A stretch of DNA of 62,732 nucleotides, from contig CAYSMF010000013.1 of assembly GCA_964432155.1 (NCBI GenBank), forward strand, positions 1 to 62,732, written 5' to 3'. The notes below the pieces were generated by a model, which was given only the letters and a program-made list of their open reading frames with translations, was not told the DNA's origin and did no database searches. Made by a program: the position numbers and the translations under genes. This stretch comes from UBA10438 sp964432155. Lineage in GTDB: Bacteria; Bacteroidota; Ignavibacteria; Kapaibacteriales; Kapaibacteriaceae. Positions 43,675 through 53,092 of the stretch are shown here, in pieces (the stretch's first letter is position 1; each line of letters begins with the position of its first letter).

Positions 43675-45852
43675 ATGATGAAGCGTAGTTCTTGGTTAAC
43701 ACCATTGGTGATCGGAGTCTTGTCGCTGAGCGCATTTGATGCCGACGCGCAAATGGTCCGTCGTGATTCCGCAACGCAACGAAGCGAAAAACTCTCGATG
43801 TACCTTGGCGGCTATGCCGGGGCCCACGGTAATCTGCACCTTGCTCAGTTCGGAGCTCTTCCCGGTGTGCCGAACTGCTGTACATCGTACGGTAATGCGT
43901 TCTCGATCGGACTTGCAGCTGGTGTGTCGCTTGATTTCCCTCTCTCGGAGAGCCTGGAGCTTCAGAATCGTCTTGGCTATGCCGGACTGAGTGGTGTGCT
44001 TCGTGCGTCGCAGACAATTGGTAACGAGCCCGTGCTCACCGACGGACCAATTCCCACGGAAGATCGGCGTTCAATCGTTGTTGACCATACTCTTGATGCT
44101 GGTCTTGCGATGGTTGCTCTCGAGCCATCGCTCGCATTCCGCGTTGGTTCTTCGCTCTCGTTTTCTGCGGGAGTCCGCGCTGGATTTCTGTTGCAGAAGA
44201 CCTTTGCACAACGTGAGACGCTCGTCCAGCCGGAAGGCTATACGTTCACGAGTGGATCAACCGTGCGCAACGCTGTGGATGGTGACATTCCCGAGGCGAA
44301 TGCGCTGCAGCTCCATGGTTCCCTCGGCATCGGATATGAATTCGCACTTCGGTCAGGAGCAATGGTACGTCCAGAGGTTCGCGCCTATGTTCCGGCACTC
44401 GCAATCTCGACAGTGGATTGGCGCGTTGTTGCAGTTCAAGCTGGCGTGAGTGTGCGCTTTGGCGTCTATACACCGGTTGAGGCCACAAAGAAGTACGATA
44501 CCGTGTTCGTGCGTGACACGATCATTGCAGAACGTGCCGGGATTCCGGCACCTCGCATTACGCTTCAGAATCGTGTTGAAGACGACGATGTGCAGCGTCG
44601 TGGTGATATCGAGTATCACACAATCACGATCAAAGAACGATATCTGCGGGAGACGCCGCGTTCATTCTCGCCGGGCATTACATCGCAGCTCATGGCACGT
44701 CGCGATGACGGAACGATGGCGCCGCTTGAGTCTATTCGCGTTGAAGAGCTTGACGTGATTGAGAGCTATCCGTTGTTGCCTCAGATCTACTACCCAGAAG
44801 GTAGTGGCGATCTCGCTACTACGACACAACGTCGGATGGCAGCTCCTGAAGCACCAGGTTTCCAACCAACAAAGCTCGAGCGCAATCAGCTCGATGTGTA
44901 CCGCAACGTGCTCAACATCATCGGCTATCGTATGTCGACGATTACAGACGGTAAGATCACCGTCAGCGGATACTGTAGTAATGCTGGCGTCGAGCAAGGC
45001 AATCGTGAGGTTTCGCGCCAACGTGCAGAGGGCATTAAGGAGTATCTCGTGTCTGCATGGGGCATCGCTCCAGAACGTATCGTCACGCGTGCCGGACTTC
45101 TTCCAGCTGAGCCGGCAAATCCTGCCACTGTTGATGGACGTGCAGAGAACCAGCGTGTCGAGATCGAAGCAAGCAATGCGGCACTGCTCGAGCCCGTTGA
45201 GTTCCGTGATCGCGATTTGATTATCAATCCTACAACGGTTGTTGTCAAGCCAACGGTGCGTGATGAGCAGGGTATCGATGAATGGTCGCTCCGGGTATCA
45301 CAGAACGGACGTCAACTTCTCGCCGACGACGGTGGAGGTACTCCGCGTGAGGTCACGTGGTCGCTCGGTAAGTCCGACACAAAGCTCCAGCGCGATGGTT
45401 CGGTGATTGCTACCTATCGCGTCCGTGATGCCGCTGGCTCGAGCGTCACAGCGTCCGACACTGTGGCCGTTGACTACGTCACATTGCAGACAATGAAGGC
45501 ACGTCAGGAAGAGGGCAAGATGGTCGAACGCTACTCCCTGATTGTGTTCGACTTCAACAGCGCAAAGCTGAATCCATCGAATCAGCGCATCATGCAGCGC
45601 GTTAAGGATCGCATTCAATCGACATCGAAGGTGCGAATCATGGGATTCGCCGACCGTCAGGGCAATGCCGAGTATAACCGCGAGCTTGCGCGTAAGCGCT
45701 GTGTTGAAGCACAACGTGCACTTGGTCTGAGCGATGATCGTGTTGTGATTGAACCGGTTGGTTCCGATCGCTTGCTCTACGATAACGATACGCCGGAAGG
45801 ACGCTCGTACTCGCGTACGGTGCAGATCGAGGTGGTAACACCGGTTCGATAG
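43675..45852 (+). CDS. OmpA-family outer-membrane protein with two OmpA-like domains
   Basis: A 725-residue protein. A signal peptide (cut after DADAQ) precedes an N-terminal barrel-like region (about 40-260), a charged linker, an OmpA-like domain at about 398-505 (ITVSGYCSNAGVEQGNREVS) and a second, canonical one at about 618-725 (VRIMGFADRQGNAEYNRELA). OmpA domains bind peptidoglycan, so the protein could tie the outer membrane to the wall. It starts 8 bp after the giant gene and is likely cotranscribed with it. The start at 43675 gives the signal peptide; the frame is open upstream inside the previous gene. Confidence 0.88.
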   Translation: MMKRSSWLTPLVIGVLSLSAFDADAQMVRRDSATQRSEKLSMYLGGYAGAHGNLHLAQFGALPGVPNCCTSYGNAFSIGLAAGVSLDFPLSESLELQNRLGYAGLSGVLRASQTIGNEPVLTDGPIPTEDRRSIVVDHTLDAGLAMVALEPSLAFRVGSSLSFSAGVRAGFLLQKTFAQRETLVQPEGYTFTSGSTVRNAVDGDIPEANALQLHGSLGIGYEFALRSGAMVRPEVRAYVPALAISTVDWRVVAVQAGVSVRFGVYTPVEATKKYDTVFVRDTIIAERAGIPAPRITLQNRVEDDDVQRRGDIEYHTITIKERYLRETPRSFSPGITSQLMARRDDGTMAPLESIRVEELDVIESYPLLPQIYYPEGSGDLATTTQRRMAAPEAPGFQPTKLERNQLDVYRNVLNIIGYRMSTITDGKITVSGYCSNAGVEQGNREVSRQRAEGIKEYLVSAWGIAPERIVTRAGLLPAEPANPATVDGRAENQRVEIEASNAALLEPVEFRDRDLIINPTTVVVKPTVRDEQGIDEWSLRVSQNGRQLLADDGGGTPREVTWSLGKSDTKLQRDGSVIATYRVRDAAGSSVTASDTVAVDYVTLQTMKARQEEGKMVERYSLIVFDFNSAKLNPSNQRIMQRVKDRIQSTSKVRIMGFADRQGNAEYNRELARKRCVEAQRALGLSDDRVVIEPVGSDRLLYDNDTPEGRSYSRTVQIEVVTPVR

Positions 45853-45860
45853 GACAATGC

Positions 45861-47597
45861 ATGACACTGCGAGCTGGATCATACATCGTGGTACTGGCAG
45901 CGATTGTCGCTGCGTGCACATCACAAGGACAGCCAGAGGGCGAGCTACGTCCAGCGGCTGGCGGCAAGATGTATGGTGGGATCTATCGACAAAATGAAAC
46001 TGGCGAACTGAGTTCGCTTGATCCTGTACGTGTAAACGACATGACGTCGTCGCACATCATCATCAATATCTACGATCAGCTGATTGGCTTCGATCACAAC
46101 CTCAACATTGTGCCGCAGCTCGCCAAGAGTTACGAGGTGTCGGACGATGGGCGAACCTACACCTATCATCTCCGCTCATCAGCAATGTTTCATGATGATC
46201 CGTGCTTCCCCGGCGGTAAGGGGCGTCGCGTTACCGCATCCGACGTGAAGTACAGCTTCGAGCGCGTGTGCGACGTGCGAACGAAGACCAAGAACGACAC
46301 GTATTTCCGCGATAAGGTTGTGGGCGCCAGCGAGTACTACGAGGCTACGCGACAGGCGCAGCGCTCAGGTAGTGCGCCGACGGTTGCCGGTGTGCGAGGC
46401 TTCGTTGCTGTCAACGACACGACGTTTCAGATTGTGTTGATCAAGCCCTTTGCGCCGTTCGAATACACCGTCGCGCAGACATCGATGGGCATCGTTCCTC
46501 GTGAAGCAATCGAGCGATATGGCGACCGCTTCACGCAGCATCCCGTCGGCTCGGGTCCGTTCCGCTTTGTTTCATGGACGCCTGATCGCTCGTGCGAGTT
46601 GCGCAGAAATCCCTCGTACTGGGATGTTGACGAAGTAGGGAACCGCCTGCCGTACCTCGACGGCATTCGGTTCACGTTTATGAAGGACGATAAGATGCAG
46701 CTCCTCGAGTTTGACGCAGGCAACCTCGAAGAATCGTATCGCATACCGAATGAGTTCTTCGCCGAACTCGTTGACGAGAAGAAGCAGCAGAAGGGGAAGT
46801 GGGCCAAGTACCAACTTCTCCATGTTACAGCGCTTGCGACGCAGTTCTATGGCATGGTGAACATTGATCCCGTGCTCAAGGATGTGCGAGTTCGTAAAGC
46901 GCTCAACTATGCAGTCGATCGACAACGCATCATACGCTATGTGCTCAAGGGGCAGGCATCGGGTCCGGCCCATCATGGTCTTGTTCCTCCATCAATGCCA
47001 GGGTATGCCTCCGATAGTGTGCGTGGGTATCAGTTCGATCCAGCACGCGCGCGTGCACTAATGGCCGAAGCAGGGTACCCGAACGGACGGGGATTCCCGG
47101 AACTAACGTTGCAACTCAATGCAGGGGGCGGACGCAACGTGTCGATTGCCGAAGCAATTCAGGGTATGCTCAAGGAGCATCTCAACATTACTGTCAACTT
47201 GCTCCAAGTAGAATTCGCGCAGCATCTCGAATCGATCGATGCAGGGAAGGCGCCGTTCTTCCGCCTCGGATGGGTTGCCGACTATCCCGATCCTGAGTCG
47301 TTCCTCAACCTCTACTATGGCAAGATCGTCCCTGATCCATCGCAGCCATCGCCAATTAACTCGACACGATTTCAGAATGCTGCATTCGATGCACTGTTCG
47401 AGCGAGCGCTTGCCACAACGAATCGCGGAGAGCGCATGACGCTCTACCGTCAAGCCGAACAGATTGCCATCGACAATGCACCGATGCTTCTGATTCTCAA
47501 CGATGAGGACTTCCGCTTTGTGCAGCCCTATGTGAAGGGGCATCCCCACAATGCGATGGATCGCACGAATCATCATCGCACCTACTTCGTGCGATAA
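45861..47597 (+). CDS. Family 5 (oligopeptide/nickel type) ABC substrate-binding lipoprotein
   Basis: A 578-residue SBP_bac_5 protein. The lipobox VAAC places the lipidated cysteine at residue 19. The domain begins GGIYRQNETGELSSLDPVRV and includes the family motif ALNYAVDRQRI and the C-terminal LGWVADYPDPESFLNLYYG. It would bind peptides or similar ligands. No permease or ATPase genes of this system are adjacent, so it is an orphan or works with a distant importer. It lies 8 bp after the OmpA-type gene. Its stop abuts the stop of the convergent polymerase gene. Confidence 0.92.
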   Translation: MTLRAGSYIVVLAAIVAACTSQGQPEGELRPAAGGKMYGGIYRQNETGELSSLDPVRVNDMTSSHIIINIYDQLIGFDHNLNIVPQLAKSYEVSDDGRTYTYHLRSSAMFHDDPCFPGGKGRRVTASDVKYSFERVCDVRTKTKNDTYFRDKVVGASEYYEATRQAQRSGSAPTVAGVRGFVAVNDTTFQIVLIKPFAPFEYTVAQTSMGIVPREAIERYGDRFTQHPVGSGPFRFVSWTPDRSCELRRNPSYWDVDEVGNRLPYLDGIRFTFMKDDKMQLLEFDAGNLEESYRIPNEFFAELVDEKKQQKGKWAKYQLLHVTALATQFYGMVNIDPVLKDVRVRKALNYAVDRQRIIRYVLKGQASGPAHHGLVPPSMPGYASDSVRGYQFDPARARALMAEAGYPNGRGFPELTLQLNAGGGRNVSIAEAIQGMLKEHLNITVNLLQVEFAQHLESIDAGKAPFFRLGWVADYPDPESFLNLYYGKIVPDPSQPSPINSTRFQNAAFDALFERALATTNRGERMTLYRQAEQIAIDNAPMLLILNDEDFRFVQPYVKGHPHNAMDRTNHHRTYFVR

Positions 47598-48818
47598 TCA
47601 CTCGTCGTCGTCGAGCTCAAGATCTGGAATGTGATTGAACGCGATGCGCATCGGTGCACTGTGGAGCGCATTCCACGCAGTGCCCACGTAGAGTGTGTTC
47701 TTGCCATACTTGTGGTTGATGGCATCGATTGATGCGTTGAGATGTTCACGCACGGGTCCAACATCGTCCAGCAGCGGCTGTGGCACCTGTGCACGCGGCG
47801 CAACATCGTTGAGTGATACACTCACCTTGAGTGGTGATCGGTCGTAAGGGGCATCGAGCAATAACCGGCTTAGTGCGTGCGTGAATTGCACCACGTCTTG
47901 CGTTGATGCAAGGTTCATTCCGTGTTTCCAACGCGTACCGCAACGGAAGCGGATACTTACGTCGATGCGTCCTGCCACAAGTTCGTACGAGCGTAAGCGC
48001 ATGGCTGCTTTCTGCACGAGTCGGTGCAGGACGCTGATAGCCCCCTCGCGAGAGCGAAACTCGGGCTCGAGTACGTGTGAGTGTCCGACCGTTGATTTCT
48101 GTGTTGGTGGTAGCGGCACATCTTCGCCACGCAGGCGTGCATACATGCGCTCACCTTCGATGCCGCCCCATACCTCGCGGAGTTGACGTGGCGTTGCGGC
48201 ACAAAGCATCTCGACGGTGTAGATTCCATGCTTCCACAAGCGTGCATACATGTTCCGTCCAATGCCGCAGAGATCGCGAAGCTGAAGCTCATGCAGACGG
48301 TGGGGGAGATCGTCATCATCAATCACAACACACCCATCGGGCTTCTGCATATCACTTGCCGTCTTGGCGAGGTAGTCATTTGGTGCAATGCCAATGCTGC
48401 ATCGCATTTCGCTGCCGACATGTGAGTAGATCGAATCTTTGACGTCGCGCGCAATTGCAAGTGCACGATCACGATCGCGTGCCGACCCCGTGAGGTCGCA
48501 GACCATTTCGTCGATCGATGCAACGCGCTTGACGTGAATCACACGCTCGACGGCATCGACGACGCGGTGGTGCATCTCGACGTACACCGTGTGCTTGGCC
48601 TGCACCAGCACGAGGTCCGGACATTTCAGCTTGGCATCGGCGATGATTGTGCCGGTGGTGACGCCGAACTTCTTGGCCTCGTACGATGCGGCAATCGCGC
48701 ATGTGGTGTCGGCCATCACCGGCACAACAGCTACCGGACGTCCGCGGAGCGACGGATCAAGTTGCTGCTCCACGGATGCGAAGTACGAGTTAAGGTCGAC
48801 GTAGAGGGACCGAAGCAT
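47598..48818 (-). CDS. Y-family (DinB/UmuC-like) DNA polymerase
   Basis: A 406-residue translesion polymerase. Metal ligands Asp8 (YVDLNSYFASVE) and Asp103-Glu104 (ASIDEMVCDLTG) are present, so it is likely active, unlike ImuB. Palm/fingers occupy about 1-175, the thumb with helix-hairpin-helix (LRDLCGIGRNMYARL) about 175-240, and the little finger about 245-350. The acidic tail (DLELDDDE) may be for a clamp. The start at 48818 has no Shine-Dalgarno; the sequence ACAATTTG ends four bases upstream, again suggesting a leaderless transcript. It diverges from feoA across 64 bp. Confidence 0.92.
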   Translation of the reverse strand: MLRSLYVDLNSYFASVEQQLDPSLRGRPVAVVPVMADTTCAIAASYEAKKFGVTTGTIIADAKLKCPDLVLVQAKHTVYVEMHHRVVDAVERVIHVKRVASIDEMVCDLTGSARDRDRALAIARDVKDSIYSHVGSEMRCSIGIAPNDYLAKTASDMQKPDGCVVIDDDDLPHRLHELQLRDLCGIGRNMYARLWKHGIYTVEMLCAATPRQLREVWGGIEGERMYARLRGEDVPLPPTQKSTVGHSHVLEPEFRSREGAISVLHRLVQKAAMRLRSYELVAGRIDVSIRFRCGTRWKHGMNLASTQDVVQFTHALSRLLLDAPYDRSPLKVSVSLNDVAPRAQVPQPLLDDVGPVREHLNASIDAINHKYGKNTLYVGTAWNALHSAPMRIAFNHIPDLELDDDE

Positions 48819-48857
48819 TCTACAAATTGTCAAAAGTTTTGGCGATGTACAATTCCG

Positions 48858-48865
48858 TAGTTTTG
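48858..48865 (+). promoter_or_regulatory. Promoter -7 element TAGTTTTG of feoAB
   Basis: An exact TAnnTTTG match, 17 bases before the feoA start; a TTTG lies 16 bases upstream (48838-48841). No clear Fur box is seen in the short gap. Confidence 0.55.
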
Positions 48866-48882
48866 GACTAAATCCAGATAAC

Positions 48883-49110
48883 ATGACGCAGCTCCTACAA
48901 CATCTCCCGGTCGGCACGCGTTGCCGCATCGTAAAACTCGAGGGCGACACCGCCCACACGCGTCGTGTGATGGAGCTGGGCATGGTCCCGGGCGCATGGT
49001 GTACGATCGTACGCAAAGCGCCATTTGGTGGCCCCCTTGAAATTGCGCTCGAGGTGTCGCGACTCGGTGTTCGACCGACGCAGGACCTGCGCATTTACGT
49101 GGAAGCGTAA
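48883..49110 (+). CDS. feoA: Ferrous iron transport protein A
   Basis: A 75-residue SH3-like FeoA protein (LPVGTRCRIVKLEGD, RRVMELGMVPGAWCTIV). It assists FeoB in Fe2+ uptake at the inner membrane. The stop shares a base with the feoB start (TAATG), so the two are translationally coupled. Length and fold are normal. Confidence 0.95.
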   Translation: MTQLLQHLPVGTRCRIVKLEGDTAHTRRVMELGMVPGAWCTIVRKAPFGGPLEIALEVSRLGVRPTQDLRIYVEA

Positions 49111-50948
49111 TGCAAGAGATCACCATCGCCGTTGTTGGCGTGCCCAATGTTGGCAAGTCGACGTTATTCAATGAACTCACGGGGTTGCAGCAACGCGTCG
49201 GCAATTTCCCGGGCGTCACGGTTGAGCCGATGGTTGGTTCATTGCGCGACGGAGCGTCGACGCTCACGGTCATCGATCTGCCAGGCATCTATGGTCTGAC
49301 AGCTGCCTCGGAAGATGAACAGCTCACGATTGATGTGCTTCGTGGCACGCACCCATCGATTCCACGTCCGGATGTAATTGTCCACGTGATGAGTGCAGAT
49401 CACCCATCGAAGTGTTTCTCGCTCTTTGCAGAGCTCTCGACGCTTGGCATTCCAATGATCGTTGTGGCAACGATGGTTGATGCCGTAAAGGCGCGCGGTG
49501 GAGTATTCGACGATATCACGCTGCACCATCGACTTGGTGTACCAGTGCTCCCAGTCGTTGGTACCAAGGGCCTTGGCATGGGTGAACTCCGTGATGCACT
49601 CTTCACGCATCAGGCAACCGTTCCGCAGCCGGTTGATGTTGGTACATCAACGGTCGAAGCTCGCTCGGCGTGGGCACATTCAGTGCTTGATGAGGTAGTG
49701 GTTCGGGGACGTGAAGACACCACAACGGCATTGCTCGATCGTGTGTTGTTGCATCCTGTCGGTGGAGCGATTGTCTTCCTCGTCGTCATGGCGTTGTTCT
49801 TCCAATCGATCTTCTCCTGGGCGCAACCGCTCATGGATGGTATCGATTCCATGATGGCACTTATCTCCGACGTTGCGGCGCAGTGGATAAGCAACGATCT
49901 TCTTCGCTCGTTTGTGGTCAAGGGGCTCCTCGGCGGCGTAGGATCGATCCTCGTCTTCCTCCCACAGATCATCATCCTGAATGTTCTGGTGACGATCCTT
50001 GAAGAGTGCGGCTACCTTGCACGCGCAGCATTCTTGGTTGATCGTGCGATGGGTGTGTTTGGATTGCAGGGACGCTCATTCATTCCGTTGCTGGGATCGT
50101 TTGCCTGCGCTATTCCGGGCATCATGTCGGCGCGCATCATTCCGTCGTATCGTGATCGCATGGCTACAATCATGGCCACGCCGCTGATGACATGCTCAGC
50201 GCGACTACCTGTGTATACGCTGCTGATTAGTTCCGTGGTCCCTGCTGTGACGGTGCTTGGAGGGTTCTCACTGCAAGCAGCGGTGATGGCTGGACTCTAT
50301 GTGCTCGGCGCACTGAGCGGACTCCTCGTTGCACTCGTCCTCAAGCGCACGTTGTTCCGCGGTGCTGTTGTACCGTTTATGATTGAGTTCCCTCCGTATC
50401 GCGTTCCATCGCTTCGCAGCATCGGCGTGACGATGGTACATCGTACGCGCGACTTTGTGACAACGGCAGGTACGGTGATCTTGGCGTTCTCCGTTGCGCT
50501 GTGGATTCTCACAGAACTGCCGCGTACGCAACCAGATCCGTCAATGTCGGAACTACAACAGCAACAACATCAGCTCGATCATTCGTATGCGGCAGATTTG
50601 GGTCGGACGATTCAACCCATCTTCGAACCACTCGGATTTGATTGGCGTATTACACTCGGTGTGCTGAGTTCCTATGCAGCACGCGAGACGTTTGTGAGCG
50701 CAATGGGGCAGATTTATGCAGCCGATGTTGCAGAGTCTGATGCCCCTCTGCGAGAAGTTCTGCAGGAGCAAATACCGCTTCGCACAGGATTATCGATCCT
50801 TGCCTTCTATGTGTTTGCGCTGCAGTGCATCAGTACCATGGCCATCATGAAACGTGAGACGGGTTCATGGAAGTGGCCTACGCTTGCATTTGGAATCACC
50901 TTCGTAATGGCCTACGTTGCATCACTGATCGTGTACAACGTCTTCTAG
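49110..50948 (+). CDS. feoB: Ferrous iron transporter FeoB
   Basis: A 612-residue FeoB, shorter than the 770-residue E. coli protein and typical of forms with a reduced C-terminus. The G domain has G1 G10VPNVGKST18, G2 near NFPGVTVEP and G3 DLPGIYGL. The G4 motif, normally NxxD, reads T121-M-V-D124, so the guanine-specificity Asn is replaced by Thr. The membrane part (about 205-612) has the paired Gate segments (LLGSFACAIPGIMSAR, TPLMTCSARLPVY). It imports Fe2+. It is coupled to feoA; the downstream membrane protein follows after 9 bp. Confidence 0.95.
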   Translation: MQEITIAVVGVPNVGKSTLFNELTGLQQRVGNFPGVTVEPMVGSLRDGASTLTVIDLPGIYGLTAASEDEQLTIDVLRGTHPSIPRPDVIVHVMSADHPSKCFSLFAELSTLGIPMIVVATMVDAVKARGGVFDDITLHHRLGVPVLPVVGTKGLGMGELRDALFTHQATVPQPVDVGTSTVEARSAWAHSVLDEVVVRGREDTTTALLDRVLLHPVGGAIVFLVVMALFFQSIFSWAQPLMDGIDSMMALISDVAAQWISNDLLRSFVVKGLLGGVGSILVFLPQIIILNVLVTILEECGYLARAAFLVDRAMGVFGLQGRSFIPLLGSFACAIPGIMSARIIPSYRDRMATIMATPLMTCSARLPVYTLLISSVVPAVTVLGGFSLQAAVMAGLYVLGALSGLLVALVLKRTLFRGAVVPFMIEFPPYRVPSLRSIGVTMVHRTRDFVTTAGTVILAFSVALWILTELPRTQPDPSMSELQQQQHQLDHSYAADLGRTIQPIFEPLGFDWRITLGVLSSYAARETFVSAMGQIYAADVAESDAPLREVLQEQIPLRTGLSILAFYVFALQCISTMAIMKRETGSWKWPTLAFGITFVMAYVASLIVYNVF

Positions 50949-50957
50949 GAGGCACGT

Positions 50958-51563
50958 ATGGTGCCAACAGATCGTCCCGACCTTGATCGCGCGCGTGCAT
51001 ACACGCGTGTTGTCGGAGCTCCTGCGATACGCATTGGTGTGACGAATACGTTCTATGCCATTGCCATGCTCTTCACCAGCGAGTATGGTCTCTACACGCT
51101 AGCGTATGGACTGATCATGTTCCTGTTCGGTTACGCAGCCGTTGCTCGCACGGAAACACATAGTGGACGTGTCGCGCAATGGGGTGTGACGCTTGTCTTT
51201 GTAGCAGGGGGCGTCTGGAGCTTGTTGCAATGGGTACCACTTATTTGGGGTCCGCATCATCAGCCCCTTCAACAGAATCTCTCGCTCATTGCATTGTGGC
51301 TTACGGCTGGACCTGCGTTGTTTGTGCCTGGCGTGCTCGCGGCGATACGTCCGGGGTGGACCCCATTGATCGTTGTACCAGCGCTATTGTCAATTGCCGT
51401 CGCAGGGATGATAGGGTTCGGAATCATCAGCTTCACCGCACCATCGGCCGATGGGAATAGTCTGATGATGTTCGCTGCGATCATGCCGTTGCTTGTCGCT
51501 GTTGGCAGTGTTGAGTTCCTGGTTAGAGCAGGATACCACGCAGTAAAAGTGTTGCGATCGTAA
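50958..51563 (+). CDS. Multi-pass membrane protein of unknown function
   Basis: A 201-residue protein with about six predicted membrane segments and a short charged N-terminus (MVPTDRPDLDRARAYTR). No family is recognised. AGGAGG precedes the ATG at 50958, a strong ribosome binding site, and the gene follows feoB by 9 bp, so it may belong to the iron-uptake unit. When the assembly join is collapsed, its 3' end overlaps the end of mgtE by 41 bp. Confidence 0.8.
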   Translation: MVPTDRPDLDRARAYTRVVGAPAIRIGVTNTFYAIAMLFTSEYGLYTLAYGLIMFLFGYAAVARTETHSGRVAQWGVTLVFVAGGVWSLLQWVPLIWGPHHQPLQQNLSLIALWLTAGPALFVPGVLAAIRPGWTPLIVVPALLSIAVAGMIGFGIISFTAPSADGNSLMMFAAIMPLLVAVGSVEFLVRAGYHAVKVLRS

Positions 51564-53057
51564 AGTAGATCACGATGCCTGTGACGTCGCTAAACGTGGC
51601 GANNNNNNNNNNNNNNNNNNNNNNNNNNNNNNNNNNNNNNNNNNNNNNNNNNNNNNNNNNNNNNNNNNNNNNNNNNNNNNNNNNNNNNNNNNNNNNNNNN
51701 NNAGTGTTGCGATCGTAAAGTAGATCACGATGCCTGTGACGTCGCTAAACGTGGCGACGAACGGTGCGCTCGATGCAGCGGGGTCGAAGCCCAAGCGCTT
51801 CATGAGCAGCGGGAGCATCGAGCCTGCAATTGTGCCAGCCATCACGATGCCGATGAGTGAGAGTCCGATCACCGTTGCGATGATCAAGGTCGACTCTTGT
51901 TGATACGTGCCATCGAGTGAGTGACCAACGACGATACGGAGGAATCCGAGCACGCCGAGGATCACACCAAGAATGAAGCCAGCGGCAATCTCACGACGCA
52001 TGATCGTCCACCAGTCACTGAGTGTGACTTCGCCGAGTGCGAGCGCGCGCACAATGAGTGTCGCCGCTTGCGAGCCAGAGTTACCGCCTGACGAGATGAT
52101 CAAGGGAAGAAACAATGCAAGGATGACAGCGCCATCAATCGTTGTTGCGAATGCCGACATCGCGGTGGCGGTGAGGAAGCCCCCTAGGAACAGCACCACG
52201 AGCCATGTCGCACGTTTGCGAACGAGTTCAAGCAGCGGCACATCGATGTATGGTTCATCGAGCACTTCAACAGCACCGAATCGTTGCATCTCTTCGGTTG
52301 CTTGTTCTTCAGCAACGTCGAGTACGTCGTCGAGCGTGATGATGCCAAGAAGCTTATTGTCGATGTCGACGACGGGAAGGGCAAAACGGTCGAGACGCTT
52401 AAAGGCAAGAACCGCTGTTTCCTGATCATCAGTGGCGAGGAGCGATTCAACCTTGTCGTCCATGATCTCGCTAATGCGCGTATCAGGACTCGCCAGCAGG
52501 ACTTCACGGATGTGAATGTCGTCGATGAGCGTACCGTGCTCGGTGACGTACAGATAGTTGAGTGTCTCGGAATCCTTGCCGTAGTTGCGCACGTGATCAA
52601 GTGCTTGCTGAACGGTCCAGTGCTTCTTGATAATCACGTAGTCGGGCGTCATCAGACGTCCAACCGAATCTTCAGGCCAGTTCAGCAGTGCGAGGGCAAT
52701 GCTGCGCTCTTCTGCGCTGAGCGAGTTGATCAACTCGGATACGACATTGCCTGGGAGATCTTCGAACAACTGTGTACGGTCGTCCGGCGACATGTCGTTG
52801 AGGAGTGCACCGACTTCTTCACGTGCCATGTCGTGAAGGAGCTCTTGTTGCGTGTCGAATTCACAGTAGGAGAATGCTTCTGCTGCGATGTCCTTGGGAA
52901 GGAGCCGAAACACAACCACCCGACTCTCCTCACGGAGGTCGGCGAGTAGATCAGCGAGTTCAACAGGTTCCCAATCCAGAACGACATCGCGAATCGTCGC
53001 GAAGTCTCGTGCCGCAATGAGTTCCTCGATCTCTGGTGCGATGAGGCGGCCGTACAT
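51523..53057 (-). CDS. mgtE: Magnesium transporter MgtE (interrupted by an assembly gap)
   Basis: N-terminal MgtE_N helical domain (about 1-125), a tandem CBS pair (about 130-260) and a five-helix membrane domain (about 280-459) with SSGGNSGSQAATLIVR. It is a Mg2+-gated Mg2+ channel. As written, the 3' part is broken by 100 Ns. Collapsing the Ns and one of the two 55-bp flanking copies gives 1380 bp, exactly 460 codons, ending IYFTIATLLLRGILL before a TAA at 51523-51525. This restores the normal length and end, so the gene is intact in the organism. The start at 53057 gives the family N-terminus. Confidence 0.93.
51548..51602. repeat. 55-bp assembly duplication flanking the N gap (second copy 51703-51757)
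   Basis: The 55 bases before the N run are identical to the 55 after it. This is the expected trace of two contigs whose ends share a k-mer being joined with a default gap. It is not a biological repeat. Confidence 0.95.
51603..51702. other. Assembly gap, 100 Ns (probably zero or negative real length)
   Basis: A round-number run of 100 Ns. The flanking 55-bp identity, and the restored mgtE frame when one copy and the Ns are removed, show that no real sequence is missing. Confidence 0.95.
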
Positions 53058-53092
53058 AACGGCAAGTTACGACGGCAGGGACAATGGACGGT

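Noticed and set aside
51548..51757. A 55-bp direct repeat flanking a gap, possibly a mobile-element target duplication
   Set aside because: Its length, exact identity and adjacency to 100 Ns are the mark of an assembly overlap, and collapsing it restores mgtE.
51758..53092. An Mg2+ riboswitch upstream of mgtE
   Set aside because: Only 35 bp separate mgtE from the next gene and no fold was recognised.
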